The notes: a model not told the origin generated them from the letters alone. DNA of 64,000 bases from Quillaja saponaria (GCA_029379385.1 CM055607.1:14446001-14510000); one strand, 5' to 3'; numbered from the stretch's first letter, positions 51,010-63,475 are shown. Numbers and translations: made by a program.

Positions 51010-51325
51010 GGACAACTCAACTTTAATGGTCACTCAACTCTATTTTGGTGCTAAGAAAGGATCATATAACTTGTAATTTTTTTTTAAAAAGCATCAATTA
51101 AATTTTTTATTTTTTTAATAACAGTCATGTGATGTTTGAGTCACTTATGCATATCTCATCTAATCTACCTCTTTAGTTTAATTAAAAACAATCAATTCAC
51201 GAAAACCAAGGAATATACAAAGATATTATTCTCACCACTTTTCTGGAAAAATTCAAACTCATGAAGCACACACATATTTTATTGTTCATCTAACCATTAA
51301 TTTACAACTAATCATTTATTTATTA
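51010..51325. other. AT-rich spacer
   Basis: No gene recognised. Confidence 0.4.
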
Positions 51326-52206
51326 AGAGCTATTTTGGTATGCGAGAATGGCCATTCCATTCTATGTATGATTCTATAGAATAAACATTTTTTTGGTTTG
51401 GTACATTTTAAGTCTTATAATACACATTCTATTACAGCCGTTTTATTCTATGGAATTAGGAATACTCAATCCCATCTAGGAGGTGGGATTGTTCATTCTT
51501 ACTTCTATGGAATTAGTTTAGTTTAGTTAAATGACAAAAAACTATTCTATCACATAAAATAAAAAATTGAATATTAATAAAATAATAATATTATTATTCA
51601 TAAATAAATAAAATATTTATTATTTAATTTAGTCAGATGAAAAAAATACCCTTCATATCACATTAAAAATATATAATCCTATAAAATTAAAATAAATCAA
51701 TTTATTTTAGTCAAATGACAAAAATACCCTTCATATAATTGTAAATAATATAATTATAAATAATTAATTAATGTTAAATAAATAAATTAGTTAAGTAATT
51801 TTAAACTAAAATGTTAATATTAATAAATAAATAATTAATAATAAATAAATAAATAATTTAATTTAATTTAATTTTAAAAAATTAAGAAATATATATATAT
51901 TTCATAAATTATGTTTAATTTTTATTTCTTTATCTATAAAGGGGTATTTTTATCATTTTGAAATATAATTTTAATTACTTTATCTAAAGAGATATATTTT
52001 TGTTATTTTAACATAATTTTGATATTATTTCATGTATAAAAATTGCATAGAAAATTAATAAATGAAATAAAATAATTATTCCTCACTAGCACTGCTAAAA
52101 AATAAAATGGAATTATCCTTCCATTCCATCTGCATTCAATTTTCATTCCCATTCTCTTTCCCATTCTAATTCCACAAAAATCATTTATGCGTATCAAACT
52201 AGCTCT
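51326..52206. mobile_element. MITE-like element with long terminal inverted repeats
   Basis: The left end AAGAGCTATTTTGGTATGCG and the inverted right end GAGAGCTAGTTTGATACGCA match over about 25 bp. The inner AATGGCCATTCCATTCTATG and ATTCCATCTGCATTC-type blocks at the two ends are also complementary. About 880 bp, AT-rich and non-coding. No clean target duplication, so the superfamily is open. Confidence 0.6.
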
Positions 52207-52837
52207 CAGTGAATGATACTATATGTCTCCACTTGATTTTTTCTTATCAACTCATTAAATAGTTTAACTTATAAATACTTCTAAATTAAATTTATTCAAA
52301 TTTTAACAATTCAGTATCTGAATTTCAATGATGAGAGAATTTTCTCTTGGACAATTCCAAACCTCTCCTCTAAAGCCCAAGTTATAGTCCCAATTTATTT
52401 GTCACAATTTTAATTAACTTAATTATCTAGTAAGGAGTTCATGGTCGCTACCATGCGGGGCCCTGTGCCACCAGGGACGTGTAGCGGCCCGTGGCTAAAA
52501 AGCTACTAAAGCCAAGTTTCTTCTGCCATTTTACCTTCATCACTTCTTAATTCTCACCATATCCCTAGACCTAAATTACAAAAATAACCTCCCCTATTTT
52601 TCTTTTTGCCAACTGTGCACCCCCCTCCCCCAATTTCCAAATAAATTGACCGTTGTTGGCCCAACGATCATATGATTTTTTATTTATTTTTTAAATCTGC
52701 CCCTAATGGGTAGAATTTGAATTTTTTTTTCCTAACTCTATAAATACTTATCTTCCTTCTCAATTTTTCACACCATTCTCAAATTCATCAAAATATTATT
52801 TTTCTCAAATTTCTAAGTTTCGATTTTATTGCCCAAA
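52207..52837. other. Spacer with a short GC-rich patch
   Basis: 52440-52500 is GC-rich (ACCATGCGGGGCCCTGTGCC and on). It may be a terminus of the Harbinger element that follows, but I could not find its partner. Two C-rich runs lie at about 52618-52630. Confidence 0.35.
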
Positions 52838-53930
52838 ATGGCAAACAATGCTAGAATGCTTTGAAAGACCGGAAAAGGTCAAAATTTTCATCGATTGCTA
52901 TAGTGAGTAAAGGAAAAAACAAGAATGATCTCAAGTATTCAAATCAGTTGGATGGGCAAGTATTGGTGCTCGGCACAATCAGTTTACAAGGAAAAACTTG
53001 AAATATTCCCATTTTAAAATTAAGTGGGATCGATTGTTGAAGGAATGAAATATGTACTGGAAGTTAGGGAAGCAAACCGATGCTGGATATAATCCAGTTA
53101 AAAAGATGTGGACGGAGTCGGACGAGTGGTGGGAGCAACAAATGAAGGTAAATTAGTTGAATTTTATACTATTTTTAGTTGAAAAAAAATATAAATTAGT
53201 GGCTTCTAATAACTTAATTTAATACAATGACATAACAAGGAAGTTCAGCAATTAAGGGACAAACCTTTGAATTGGCTGATGAGCTAGACTTTCTCTTAGG
53301 TGGCCATTATGTTTCATGAACATAAGCATATACTCCATTTTCTGGAGTTGTGCCATCGGTTAGTTATGATGATGATGATGAAGAATCTGGGTACATACCA
53401 ACTCCACCTTCTTTTGAAGGTAATGGTTCTAATCTCATAAATGAATACTTATAATCTCTTGGACTTTGAGACTACAATGTGTATGTTAATTACTTCGGTG
53501 AGGGATTGAGCACCCAACATTTTCCATCACCGACACCATTTGTAGCTAATGCTAGTGAGGTAAGTATTCCACCAAGAGGAAGAGGAAGGCCAAGGGCAAA
53601 GCAGGCGGCATCCAAAGTTCAATAGATGCTTGATGGAGATGGCCAAGCTAAATTTTGCCCAAACTCATCTCTCATCCTTCTCTAGCCAAACCTCTACTCC
53701 TGAGGCCCCAACCACTTCTATTAGCTATGTTTGGAAATAATAAAAGAGCTTCCTGGAATAGATGCGAGTCGAAAAATGGCCAAAATCAATGAGCTAATGA
53801 TCATGTCGTTGAACAGAGAAATTTTTACAGGCACTAAGAGACCCGGGTTCTCAAGTTAGCTAGCTTGAGCTTAAACTTAGATTTACAAAGGAAGAACTGG
53901 GGTTGATTTGCATAAATGTATTTTCTTAAT
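52838..53930 (+). pseudogene. PIF/Harbinger Myb/SANT-like accessory protein remnant
   Basis: The plus strand encodes, in broken frames, WDRLLKE, a YWKLGKQTDAGYNPVKKMW block and SDEWWEQQMK. This is the end of the Myb/SANT-like domain (Myb_DNA-bind_3) of Harbinger ORF1 proteins, which help the transposase bind its ends. A GT..AG intron-like stretch (53147-53247) follows, then an acidic segment with SYDDDDEESGYIPTPPSFEG, an AT-hook-like Pro-Arg-Gly-Arg-Gly-Arg-Pro-Arg motif and a C-terminal helix with MAKINELMIMSLNREIF. At least five stops or shifts break it. No transposase gene lies beside it. Confidence 0.72.
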
Positions 53931-54675
53931 TTAGTTTTTATTTATTATTTTTTTAGCATTTACTTATTTTTGTACTTTTTTTATATTTTTAATTTAGTAT
54001 TTGTATTTTTTATGCTTTTATTGTAATTCAATTTTAGTTTTTTAATTAAAATTTTTTTTGTGAAAATAATTAGTTTCATTTCAATAAAACCTTGAAATTG
54101 AATTAAAAATTACTTTACTATAAATTAAAAAACAAAAATAACTAAAACTTACTTTGAATTAAATTAAAAATAAATTAATTATTACATTAATTTTAATAAA
54201 AAATAATATCGAGTAATATAAAACAGTTTAATTTATTTATTTTTAATACAATATATAAATGTCTATTTGATAATTTTTACACAAAATAGCTTTTCTGATC
54301 ATAGTCTCAAACCAATATTTTTGGGGCATCCAAATAGGCAACACTTTTGAGACAAAATGATCTCAGACCTTTCTGATCATGGCCTCTGTCCCGTCGCCAT
54401 ATCAATTATGTAGAGCTTGACATTTAAGGAAGTAGTGTTTTCCACCTTTTTTATGATAATTGTGATTTAGTTTATCATAATGCTACCAATATTTGTACTA
54501 ATACAATACATTAAGAATTTTCATTTCTTCAATATGCAGTTTTGAATAGTGTCAAACATGTCTTTATCCATTTCTTCGAAACCAAGCTATAGTCAAAATT
54601 TTAGCTAACAGATAAATTATTGAAGTTCATGTAGTATTACTAGATTTAAAATCTAAACTCAGAAAGACATATTGT
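53931..54675. other. AT-rich spacer upstream of HST
   Basis: It contains a short inverted or direct repeat around 54290-54400 (CTTTTCTGATCATAGTCTCA and CCTTTCTGATCATGGCCTC) that may be a transposon end. No gene seen. Confidence 0.35.
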
Positions 54676-54746
54676 AGGGTTGTTGGCCTTGACTGCGCTC
54701 GCTTTGCATGCGAGACGCACGGGGTTTCGATACCGTGCCATCTCCA
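54676..54746 (+). pseudogene. tRNA-Ala(UGC)-like sequence, degenerate
   Basis: From GCGCTCGCTTTGCATGCGAG (anticodon arm with TGC in the loop) through ACGCACGGGGTTTCGATACC to the acceptor-like GCCATCTCCA, the sequence follows plant tRNA-Ala(UGC). The D-arm side (GGGTTGTTGGCCTTGACT) is badly altered and the B box has an extra T (GGTTTCGATACC for GGTTCGANNCC), so it is unlikely to be functional. It ends about 213 bp upstream of the HST ATG. A tRNA-derived SINE head is an alternative. Confidence 0.7.
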
Positions 54747-54959
54747 TTGTTTTTTACTTTGAATGTTTCACGGAGCCTACTGTCGACTACGACCTACCGA
54801 GTAAGGACCCTTCAATCTTTCTGATTTCTGATTTGAAGCGCAGGAAGGGAGTGACCCCACAACTTGACCTGTGCTGAGTTTCTCATTCCCACTGTTCTCC
54901 CATCTCTCTTTCTCGCTCTCTTACCGAGTTCAGTCGGTGTTTTGCTTCAATCTGCTCAA

Positions 54960-57900
54960 ATGGAGCTATCTTTATCTTCTTCGTTTTCACTTCAGCTTCC
55001 TTCTTCAATTAGCAGCCGGAGTACCTCTCATGTTCATAGTCCGAAAGTGCCCATTAGGGCTACAAGCAGAGCTTCTGGTTTGTTGTTAAGATTATCGAGA
55101 AATCTGCATCCAATTGGGCTGTACAATAACAGACTTTACTCAAAACCAGTTTCAAAGAGGCGACAGAGACCCAATTCTATCCGGGTGTGTTACATTTTCA
55201 ATCTCATAAGATTTATCTTGCTCAGCAATAATGAGAAACATAGATGAATTGGATCTTTTTTTATGTTGCAACTTGAATTTTGATACTTTTAACATCGTTA
55301 TGAAAAAACACTTATGCATTTAACGGGTTTGTGTTTTCTTCTCTGATTAATGCATATATCTTTTTTGTTGGTCATTTTTTTGAAGAAAAGAGGTCAGAGC
55401 GATTTCTCTACTATACTGGGGCTAGTAGTACTGTTTACTCTGAAATAGTTCAATTGATTAATCTAGCATACCTGAACTAGTTCAATTGATTAATCTAGCA
55501 TACTTCTCTAGTAACTGTATGGTCCAGCAACATTGCAGAAGGAATCTCCTATTAAGAAGGAGCATAAAGGTAGATATAAAAACTAAACTACAGGTAGTAG
55601 AGGCAGAAACTAGTGCTAAAGGACTCTTCAATCCTGCCAGATGTCTAACAAAGAAAACCTTTCGAAAAATTACAATCATTAAAAGTGTTATGCTCCAACC
55701 AAAGAGACCAAATTACAGACCACCAAAGTAACTTGCTCTTTCTTCCACCAAAGTCCAGTAATACCATGTTATTGCAAGGTGGTGGTTTTTTTCCGTTGAT
55801 GGTCAATTGTTACCTGTTACCGGAGTTGCTAAGCCTACTTTTTTGACGGATTTGATTCCTCTGAGGAAGGGTTCACTTTTAGGAATAGGGAGCGAAGTGC
55901 ACTGCATTGACCATTGATAAGAACTCAGAAGTGAATATATATTCAGTGTAAATGTTTACATCTAGATCTGCCCGACCGAACTTCATGTAAGATCTGCACC
56001 ACTGAGTTTTTCATTGATGGTTGAGAATATTAGAGGACCCAGATCCAATATTGACCAAATTATTCTTCCAATTAGTTTGAGAAAATATTCAGCTTGAATC
56101 CACCCTTTTATATCAATAGATGTAATTCTATTTGAACCTTGATATATACTCAAGACCTTAGGGAAATAAGGTGTTCACTGAAACAAGTTGAAGATTCTTA
56201 ACGGACACAAGTACATACAGACTGATATAAGTAATTGCCCTAATAAAATCATTACCTTTTCAAACATTTTGAGTTGTTTCAGTTTAATCTTGCCATTACT
56301 AACTTTTGTTCAACATACATTGGTTCAAATAACCTAGTTAATTTTTGGTCCACTGGAGCCAACTTATCATTTCAATGTGAAGTGGATGCTGTCAGGCCTG
56401 CACTCAAGTTGGGGATGCTGGATCTGACAATCCAATTCTGGACAGAATTTCAGATTTCAAAGATACATGTTGGAGATTTTTAAGGCCCCATACTATACGT
56501 GGTACAGCACTGGGTTCTGTGTGAGTAACTATTATTAAATATACTTGCCAGTGTTTCTTTCTTAAGTTTTTTCCAACCTAATGCCAAGTATATTTCGCTA
56601 AAGTTCACATTTTCCATTTGTATTTACAGTGCTTTGGTGTCAAGAGCGTTGATTGAGAACTCACATCTGATAAAGTGGTCTCTTTTGTTTAAAGCATTCT
56701 CTGGTCTCTTTGCCCTGATATGTGGGAACGGTTATATAGTCGGCATCAATCAAATTTATGATATTGGAATAGACAAGTATGGTGATAACATATATACAGT
56801 GTTTCTGTTACTCTTATCACTTATGTTGGATTATCCAAATTGGATATAATCTTCCAAATCAGGAAAAAGGTTTTCTAACAACTGGAGTTATTGAGGAATA
56901 GAATTCATGGTTGATAAGAATAAATTATAAGTTTCTGCATTCATATTCTGACAGTGTTACTAAATTTCCATGTCAAAGAAACAACCAGATGCTTTTTACT
57001 TTTTATCTGTATTTATTTTTTGAATCACCTGGTCTAACTTCTTACTGGGTCTCTATATATTATTTCCTAGTTTCTGTATGTGTAAGAATTCGACTATTTG
57101 TTTCTGCCTGTTTCCTAAATAATTCCTATTGCAGGTTCAGCTGTTAACAAATGTTTTCATTTTTAAACTCAATTCCCCTTTGTTTTTCATTTGCAGAGTA
57201 AACAAACCTTATTTACCAATAGCCGCAGGAGATCTTTCGGTTCAATCTGCTTGGTTACTAGTGATATTTTTTGCAGTAGCTGGCTTGCTGATTGTTGGAG
57301 TGAACTTTGGGCCCTTCATTACTTCTCTTTACTCTCTTGGTCTTATTCTTGGCACCATCTATTCTGTTCCTCCATTGAGATTGAAAAGATTTCCTATTGC
57401 AGCGTTTCTTATTATTGCCACGGTATATTTTTTTCATCACTTTTCCCATTTCCCGATTTTAGCATTAGTAGACTATAGTTTGTCATGTCCATTGGGATGT
57501 ACAGAGAATGATATTGATAAGCTTAAAAGTTAAAAATTCAAGTTTGACATTTACATCTGGGTGATTTCCAATATTGAAAAATTGATAGCAAAGTAATGGC
57601 TAACATGTCTTGACTTTAATTAATCACCAAATAATGCTATACTAGCTCAAAAAGCCTGGGCCAAATAGAACTTGATAGAAAAGGTTCACCTGTTTGAATT
57701 CGAAAATATCCTTTAACCAAGTTATCTCAAAATAAAAGTTGGAGAAGGAAAATACTTGGGTAGTTGGTGATGTGGATTTGGAAACCAAATATGCTAAATT
57801 CGACTCCAATTATATGTGTTTCCAGGCTCTAAGCAATTCATGACTATTTTCTTCTTTACTCCTTTTAGTTCATCTGGAGAACTACTGGGTCTTGGGGTGC

Positions 57901-60900
57901 TTAGCCTATTCCCACCAAATGGGACTTGAACTATGCTATGGTTTTGAGTCTGATCTATCACGTTTTTGTTCATGTTGATATTCTCACATGGAGCACAGTT
58001 TGACTAAGTTTGGTAGCTGAATGATATTTTGTCTTTTGGGCTAAGCAGCTGAATGGTTTGAAACCATCTAATGCTCGATCAAGCACTTCCTTTTAGAAGT
58101 CCGAAAAGTTATAACAAGTTTATGATGATATTGTACGAGTTTGCTATGCCAAGTTCAATACTGATGAGGGTCATGGATTATAACAAGTATCAATGAAGCT
58201 ATCATATTGATTTCAAACTGATTTCAGTGTATCATAATATTTACCAAAACCCAGATTAGCTTCTCATATGGTTTAAGAAAAAATTGACACGAGACTGTTG
58301 CAGGTACGGGGTTTTTTGCTTAACTTTGGTGTATATTATGCCACTAGAGCTGCCCTTGGACTTACATTTGAGTGGAGGTGAGTTGAAGTTTATCATGTAT
58401 TACTTCATGCTCTTAATTAATTCAGATGAAATTGTAGCTCATGGGTACAGCCCAATATTCAAATAGAGACTTCTCTAAATTTCAACCAGGGCTTCTATAA
58501 TTCGTACTTGGCGCCTGTAAATGGAATATAGTGGTGATACGAACTACGATCTTGAAGGCCAACTCAGAAGATGATAAAATTAGATGCAGAAAGTGCAAAA
58601 CTATAATGTGACAGTTAGAGGTAGTATCAAGGTTTACGAGAGCAGGATCTATTTTGCTTAGTGGCTGTGTGGCTGTGACTCCACTTCAAAATAATTATGC
58701 TATAGGTTTTCTGTCACAATGGGCACTCAGATACTGTATCTTTTTCAGTTGCTTTCTGCTCTATCTCTATTCTCAAGTAGTAACTGTGTTCCCAATAAGT
58801 TTGTGGGTCATTTATACCAGAATCAGGCATGTGATAGTAATTGTTGCGCCTGCGTATTTCCCTAGTATAACTGGAGGTGATCATTTGATGATCTTGTCTA
58901 TTTGTGCAAGGCATCTCAGTTTCATATGCAAATATCTATTATTGTTTTCTAAAGTCTACCTTAACTTTTGAATTTGAATATTTTAAACTTGCAACAACTT
59001 ATCATATGTAAGGATTTCTATCTCTTCTTGCAGCTCACCTGTGGCTTTCATCACTGCCTTCGTGACATTGTTTGCGCTGGTCATTGCCATTACAAAAGAT
59101 CTACCAGATGTAGAGGGGGATCGCAAGTAAGTGTTGGTATTACTTGCATAATCACTGCATGTTTATTTATAACTTATCTATCTGAACAGCTTACATGCCT
59201 TTTGTCTTTTCTGTCACCTGAATTGAATGCATTAATCTTCCTGAGTTGCTACTGTTATAAATTTGTTCCAAATATTCTGAGCCACATTGTATATCTTCAT
59301 CGTGCACTTTCATTTTTTTTATTTTTTTTAAATTTTTTGCATTTCTTTCCCTTAAATTTGTTAATTGACAAACTGAACCTTACTGTTCACGTAGAAAGCC
59401 TAAAATCTCATTGTCTATGTAATATGGATTACTTAACAATAATATTTTCAGGTTTCAGATATCAACATTTGCTACCAAACTTGGAGTCCGAAACATTGCT
59501 TTCCTTGGTTCTGGACTTCTGCTAGTAAATTATCTAGCTTCCATATTGGCAGCAATTTATATGCCTCAGGTGAATGTTCCCCTTGAAGTCTATGGTATTA
59601 ATTTTACATGGTTTCCAGAACTACTGCATTAGTCAATCACTTACAAGAAATTTCTTATAATCTACCAACAAAAGATTAGCCTTATGTAAGTTCTGTCATG
59701 TGTTTACAGGCTTTTAGGCGCAGCTTAATGATTCCAGTTCATATGATCTTGGCATCAGGCTTGATCTTCCAGGTCTGTTTGTACCTTACAACTATTCTGT
59801 TTATTTTGAGGTGCTAGTCTATCTTATAAAGTGCAAAGTCAAATAGGTTCAGATAAAGTCCTTTGTCCTATTTTTCTTAATACCCAAACGGACCTAAAAA
59901 CTTAATCCCATTACAGAAATCGAACAAAGAATTCAGTTAGTACTTAGTACTGTAAGCACCCCCACTGGGTTATAGGTCTGTATGTGATTTTATGCGGGTT
60001 TTGTATTCATTTTTATATTCAACTCTCCCTTTCTTTTTTTACTTTTTATTTCTTATCACCCTGATGTATACTTCCTTGTTCTTTTCTTATTTAAGATTGT
60101 TTATGAGAGTTCTATACCATATTCAGAATGCCTATTTCTGCCATTTCAAGTCTGTTAGTCAGTGTGCTGGCCCTGGTTCACAGTAGCCTAGCGTATAACT
60201 CCTTTCTAAACCCTCAGACACACATAAAAAATGAAAGGGGAATCGCCAGAATGCTTAGACCCTAACAACCCCTCCCTCTCGTAAAAGAGAAACTCTATTT
60301 TCTTATTCTAGTCTGACTCGCTTTCTTGTTGGAGAGATATCCGTGGAGTGTGCTCGAGTCTTTCCTAATGATGTACCAAATAATGTGAATTATATTCCAC
60401 CCATAAACTTGAGAGATCAAGTGGAAAGCATGCTTATGGGAGACCTTTGTTCGCATTAAGTCTATCCTTTACAATGATATATGTTTCATGCAACCTAAAT
60501 GTCATGTGAAGGTCAGTTTGGGTGGTTGTTATACTGCTTCAGAAATAGGCAGAAAATATGAAAATAAAATATGAAAATATTGAGAGTTTCTCTCTGTTAT
60601 TCTTATGTTTCAGGCATGGGTACTAGAGCAAGCAACTTACACCAAGGTAATAGTTTCACCTCATGCGTTAAAAAGTGTATCAACTAGCAACTCTTTCACT
60701 GCTTTTATTTATTCAACTCAAAAATCATGATTGATTAACTCTAAGAAACCAAATTTCAGTATCTTTAATAGCACAAAAAAGAAAAAAAAAAAAGACAAAA
60801 ATTTAGAAATTGAACACTTGATCACCTTATCAACACATTAAGTGCAATTGATATTACAATGAGTTCTGAAATTCAGTAGCACCAATTTCAGGTCCAATAG

Positions 60901-61512
60901 GTAAGTTTCTTGCACTTTTAACTGTTTGATACCAAGTTAACTTGTCAAGGAGTATGACCTAGTTGACACTCCAGAAATTGAAATTTGAGTTTCCTCATAT
61001 CACATGGAAAGTTGGTTTATTTCTATTCAAACATATGGTTTATGGTTTGATTTTTAAATAGGCTGAGATTAATTCTTATGCAAAAGTGGAATTAGTTTCA
61101 CATTTTATTTCTCATGTGGGAGAGTGAAAACTAATTCGATTGCCTACCCTTTAAATATCACTTGCCTGCAAGTTTTGCTATTGAACTTTAGTGTGCACTC
61201 TTGTAACGAAGTGTGCCCGTGAGTATTATGGAGTAGAAGATAGAATCACCATTTTGCTGCAGTGATATCTAGACCCACTTTTTTTATCTTTAACAGTAGG
61301 AGGAGCTCAAGATTTGTTTTCTTCAAATTTTATGAGAAGATACATAGAAACTCATTTTACTGGTTTATGAAATGAAAATTAGTTCTGGTTTTTTATTGGT
61401 CTATTCTTTGTTTAAAAAGTCTGGCTGCATGCTGCAGGAAGCAATTTCAGGATACTACCGGTTTATATGGAATCTTTTCTATGCTGAGTATATCATATTT
61501 CCTTTCATCTAG
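54960..61512 (+). CDS. HST: Homogentisate solanesyltransferase, plastid (UbiA family)
   Basis: Ten coding exons: 54960-55184, 56396-56520, 56630-56776, 57197-57422, 58304-58377, 59034-59126, 59452-59569, 59710-59772, 60614-60646 and 61438-61512. They sum to 1,179 nt, 392 codons plus stop, near the 386 aa of the Arabidopsis enzyme. Exon 1 is a Ser/Arg-rich plastid transit peptide. The UbiA domain has the prenyl diphosphate/Mg motifs NQIYDIGID (exon 3) and [11 protein letters not shown] (exon 6) and about nine hydrophobic helices. It prenylates and decarboxylates homogentisate with solanesyl diphosphate, the committed step to plastoquinone-9, in the plastid envelope. [20 protein letters not shown] and [20 protein letters not shown] are near-invariant for HST. 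All phases agree. Homogentisate phytyltransferase (VTE2) is the nearest alternative and fits less well. Confidence 0.95.
55185..56395 (+). other. HST intron 1 with a 32-bp tandem duplication
   Basis: A 1.2-kb first intron. A 32-bp unit CTGAAATAGTTCAATTGATT... is repeated directly at 55440-55471 and 55472-55503 with one mismatch. The short open frame around 55486-55731 shows no family resemblance. Confidence 0.6.
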
Positions 61513-61588
61513 TGAGCAAATCCTCAAGTTATTATTATTATTATTAGTTTTTTTTTTTTTTTTTTGAGTGGGGTGTTTTAAGAGGGAA

Positions 61589-61591
<3 letters not shown>

Positions 61592-61645
<54 letters not shown>
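61592..61645 (+). repeat. (GA)n microsatellite
   Basis: About 27 uninterrupted GA units, preceded by a (TTA)n run (61532-61547) and a T run (61548-61565). They begin 20-80 bp after the HST stop codon and so probably lie in its 3'UTR. Confidence 0.9.
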
Positions 61646-61650
<5 letters not shown>

Positions 61651-62234
61651 CATTCCTGTTGTATCAACTACTTGTACATGTGGCATGAGATTCTGCTTTA
61701 TGAACATTGTTGTTTGAACTTTTCGATGTGCCAAAGAGAAACGTTGTTATATCTATGATGTCCAATCTAAACACAATTTTTGTAAAGAAAAAGTGTAATA
61801 AAAGTTAATGTAGTTTAAGTCCAATTTTTAAGTTTAAAAGAGCAAACCTCTGTATTTTTATACTAAATCGTTGAAAGAAAAAGCTCATCTGTTATGAAGT
61901 TTAAGAGCCTAGACGCAGCAACATTGACTACGCAAGGGAATTGCCACAGAAACCTTTTCACAAAGATAAGTTCCTTAGGAAACCAGAAAAGAAAAGTTCC
62001 TTGGATTTCATGATTTTATACAATTAAATGTCCCGTTGAATAATTAAATGGTAGCCTTTTGCATAAAGAAGGCAAAACATTCCACCAACTATCAAAAATT
62101 TACATACTTACAACCCTCAGAAAACAGACTCAGTTTAGACCAAATTCCACTGGCTTACTTAATAACAAAACAGCAAAAAGATGGAAAATCCAATACAGAC
62201 TCTCCCTTCCCAAATTTCTTTGTATCTGTTGATT
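61646..62234. other. Convergent 3' regions of HST and the BAG gene
   Basis: The two genes point toward each other across about 720 bp. No other gene seen. Confidence 0.45.
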
Positions 62235-63251
62235 TCACTGAACACAAACATTACCGCTATTCCTCTTCTTTCTTCTCATCTTCTCACACATGAAAGCTCT
62301 CTCCAGCTGCCCGACTCTATGCGACAGCGAGCTTAGAAGCTGTGTTTGCACTTCGTTCCTCTCAAACAGTTCTGTCATCATCCCCATCATTTTCTCATTA
62401 TCCTTGACCATTCGTTCCAACAGCTCTCTGTCACCAAGACCAGAGCTTTCTTTTGTACCCCCTTCATACTTACCAGATTGAACAATCTCGTTATCATCAC
62501 ATTGCTTCTCCGAAATATCTTGTTCCACTCGTTGGTTCTCAGTTTCACCTGTTCCCACGCTTTCTTCGCCACAATCTTCAGCAACTTCTTCAGTTTCATA
62601 TGTCATTGTTTCAGGTTCCATCTTACCCTGATTTTGAAGGAGGGTGTCGACAGTCTTAATGGGTGCTTCCATTTTTGGAGTTTCTGCAACATGGGTACCT
62701 TCAGATTGGGGCATTGTCTCGACATGGTCACATGCAATTTCTGATGAACTGTGACAGTCAACATTTTCATCTTCCCCGCTGCATTCCGCATTGACTATGT
62801 CCATAGATTCATCAACAGCACCAAAAGATTGTTCACCCTCAACAATCGAGTCCACCTTTTCCTGCAATGCAATCGCCTTCTTGATCACAGCTTTCCGGCA
62901 ATCCCTGACCCCAGAATCGATGCCTTTCACAGAATCCAATTTTAGGACCAAATTCATAATCGTCTCGTTTACCTTCAACTTCTCCTTAGCGTCTCTCGAA
63001 ATTAATTCAACCATTCCTGTATCTGAAACAATCCTCCTCTCAATTTCGTCGACTTCACGCTTAATAGCAGCGATCCTCTTCATGCTCTTCCTCACCATGA
63101 AACCTCTCAACACCTTCTGGATCTTCAAAGCCGAATCGGATCTGACCCGCTCCGAATCCACAAAGTGAACCGGAATCGAGATTACCTTCCGAGAGGCCTT
63201 TGTCGATGGCAAACCCCGCTGGGTACTGAAAAACGGACCATCCATATCCAT
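62235..63251 (-). CDS. IQ-motif BAG-domain co-chaperone (BAG5/6/8-like)
   Basis: An intronless frame of 338 aa. An IQ motif (ALKIQKVLRGFMVRKSMKRI, residues 42-61) for calmodulin is followed immediately by a BAG domain of about 75 residues (EVDEIERRIVSDTGM to AVIKKAIALQEKVDSI), which binds the Hsp70 ATPase domain and releases nucleotide. The middle is long, acidic and disordered (Glu/Thr/Ser-rich). The C-terminus is a conserved coiled-coil with LLERMVKDNEKMMGMMTELF and SLSHRVGQLERAF, then a basic MRRKKR tail. IQ plus BAG is the plant-specific group BAG5-BAG8; length and tail fit BAG6/BAG8-like proteins, but I cannot assign one. No signal peptide is obvious. Confidence 0.85.
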   Translation of the reverse strand: MDMDGPFFSTQRGLPSTKASRKVISIPVHFVDSERVRSDSALKIQKVLRGFMVRKSMKRIAAIKREVDEIERRIVSDTGMVELISRDAKEKLKVNETIMNLVLKLDSVKGIDSGVRDCRKAVIKKAIALQEKVDSIVEGEQSFGAVDESMDIVNAECSGEDENVDCHSSSEIACDHVETMPQSEGTHVAETPKMEAPIKTVDTLLQNQGKMEPETMTYETEEVAEDCGEESVGTGETENQRVEQDISEKQCDDNEIVQSGKYEGGTKESSGLGDRELLERMVKDNEKMMGMMTELFERNEVQTQLLSSLSHRVGQLERAFMCEKMRRKKRNSGNVCVQ

Positions 63252-63375
63252 CGTTTACGAACAAGAATGCAAATGAATGACGAAGGTGAATAAAGTTTGG
63301 AATTTTTATTTTTTTTATCGCAGTAAGCTCGATTATTGGTTCTGGTTTGTACTTCGTATTGGTGATTGAACCACA

Positions 63376-63475
63376 TTTTATAGAGGGAATCGGTGTGATC
63401 CCAATGGAGAACTGAGTTCGAGAAACTTCCAGAATTAGGGTGATCCAACGCAGAATGGAAATTTCAAGAAGTTTC
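63376..63475 (-). promoter_or_regulatory. Heat-shock promoter of the BAG gene: TATA box and two HSEs
   Basis: On the minus strand a TATA box TATAAAA (63376-63382) lies 125 bp upstream of the ATG. Two perfect heat-shock elements precede it. 63417-63434 reads TTCgaGAAacTTCcaGAA, and 63458-63475 reads GAAatTTCaaGAAgtTTC. Each is four alternating nGAAn/nTTCn units with exact 2-bp spacing. HSF trimers bind such arrays, so the gene should be heat-induced, as is known for some plant BAG genes such as Arabidopsis BAG6. Confidence 0.85.

Noticed and set aside
57129..57533. 134-codon frame beginning MQVQLL in the HST region
   Set aside because: It is HST exon 4 with intron sequence read through on both sides, not a separate gene.
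62290..63168. Several plus-strand frames of 60-130 codons
   Set aside because: They are antisense to the BAG gene and show no family signature.
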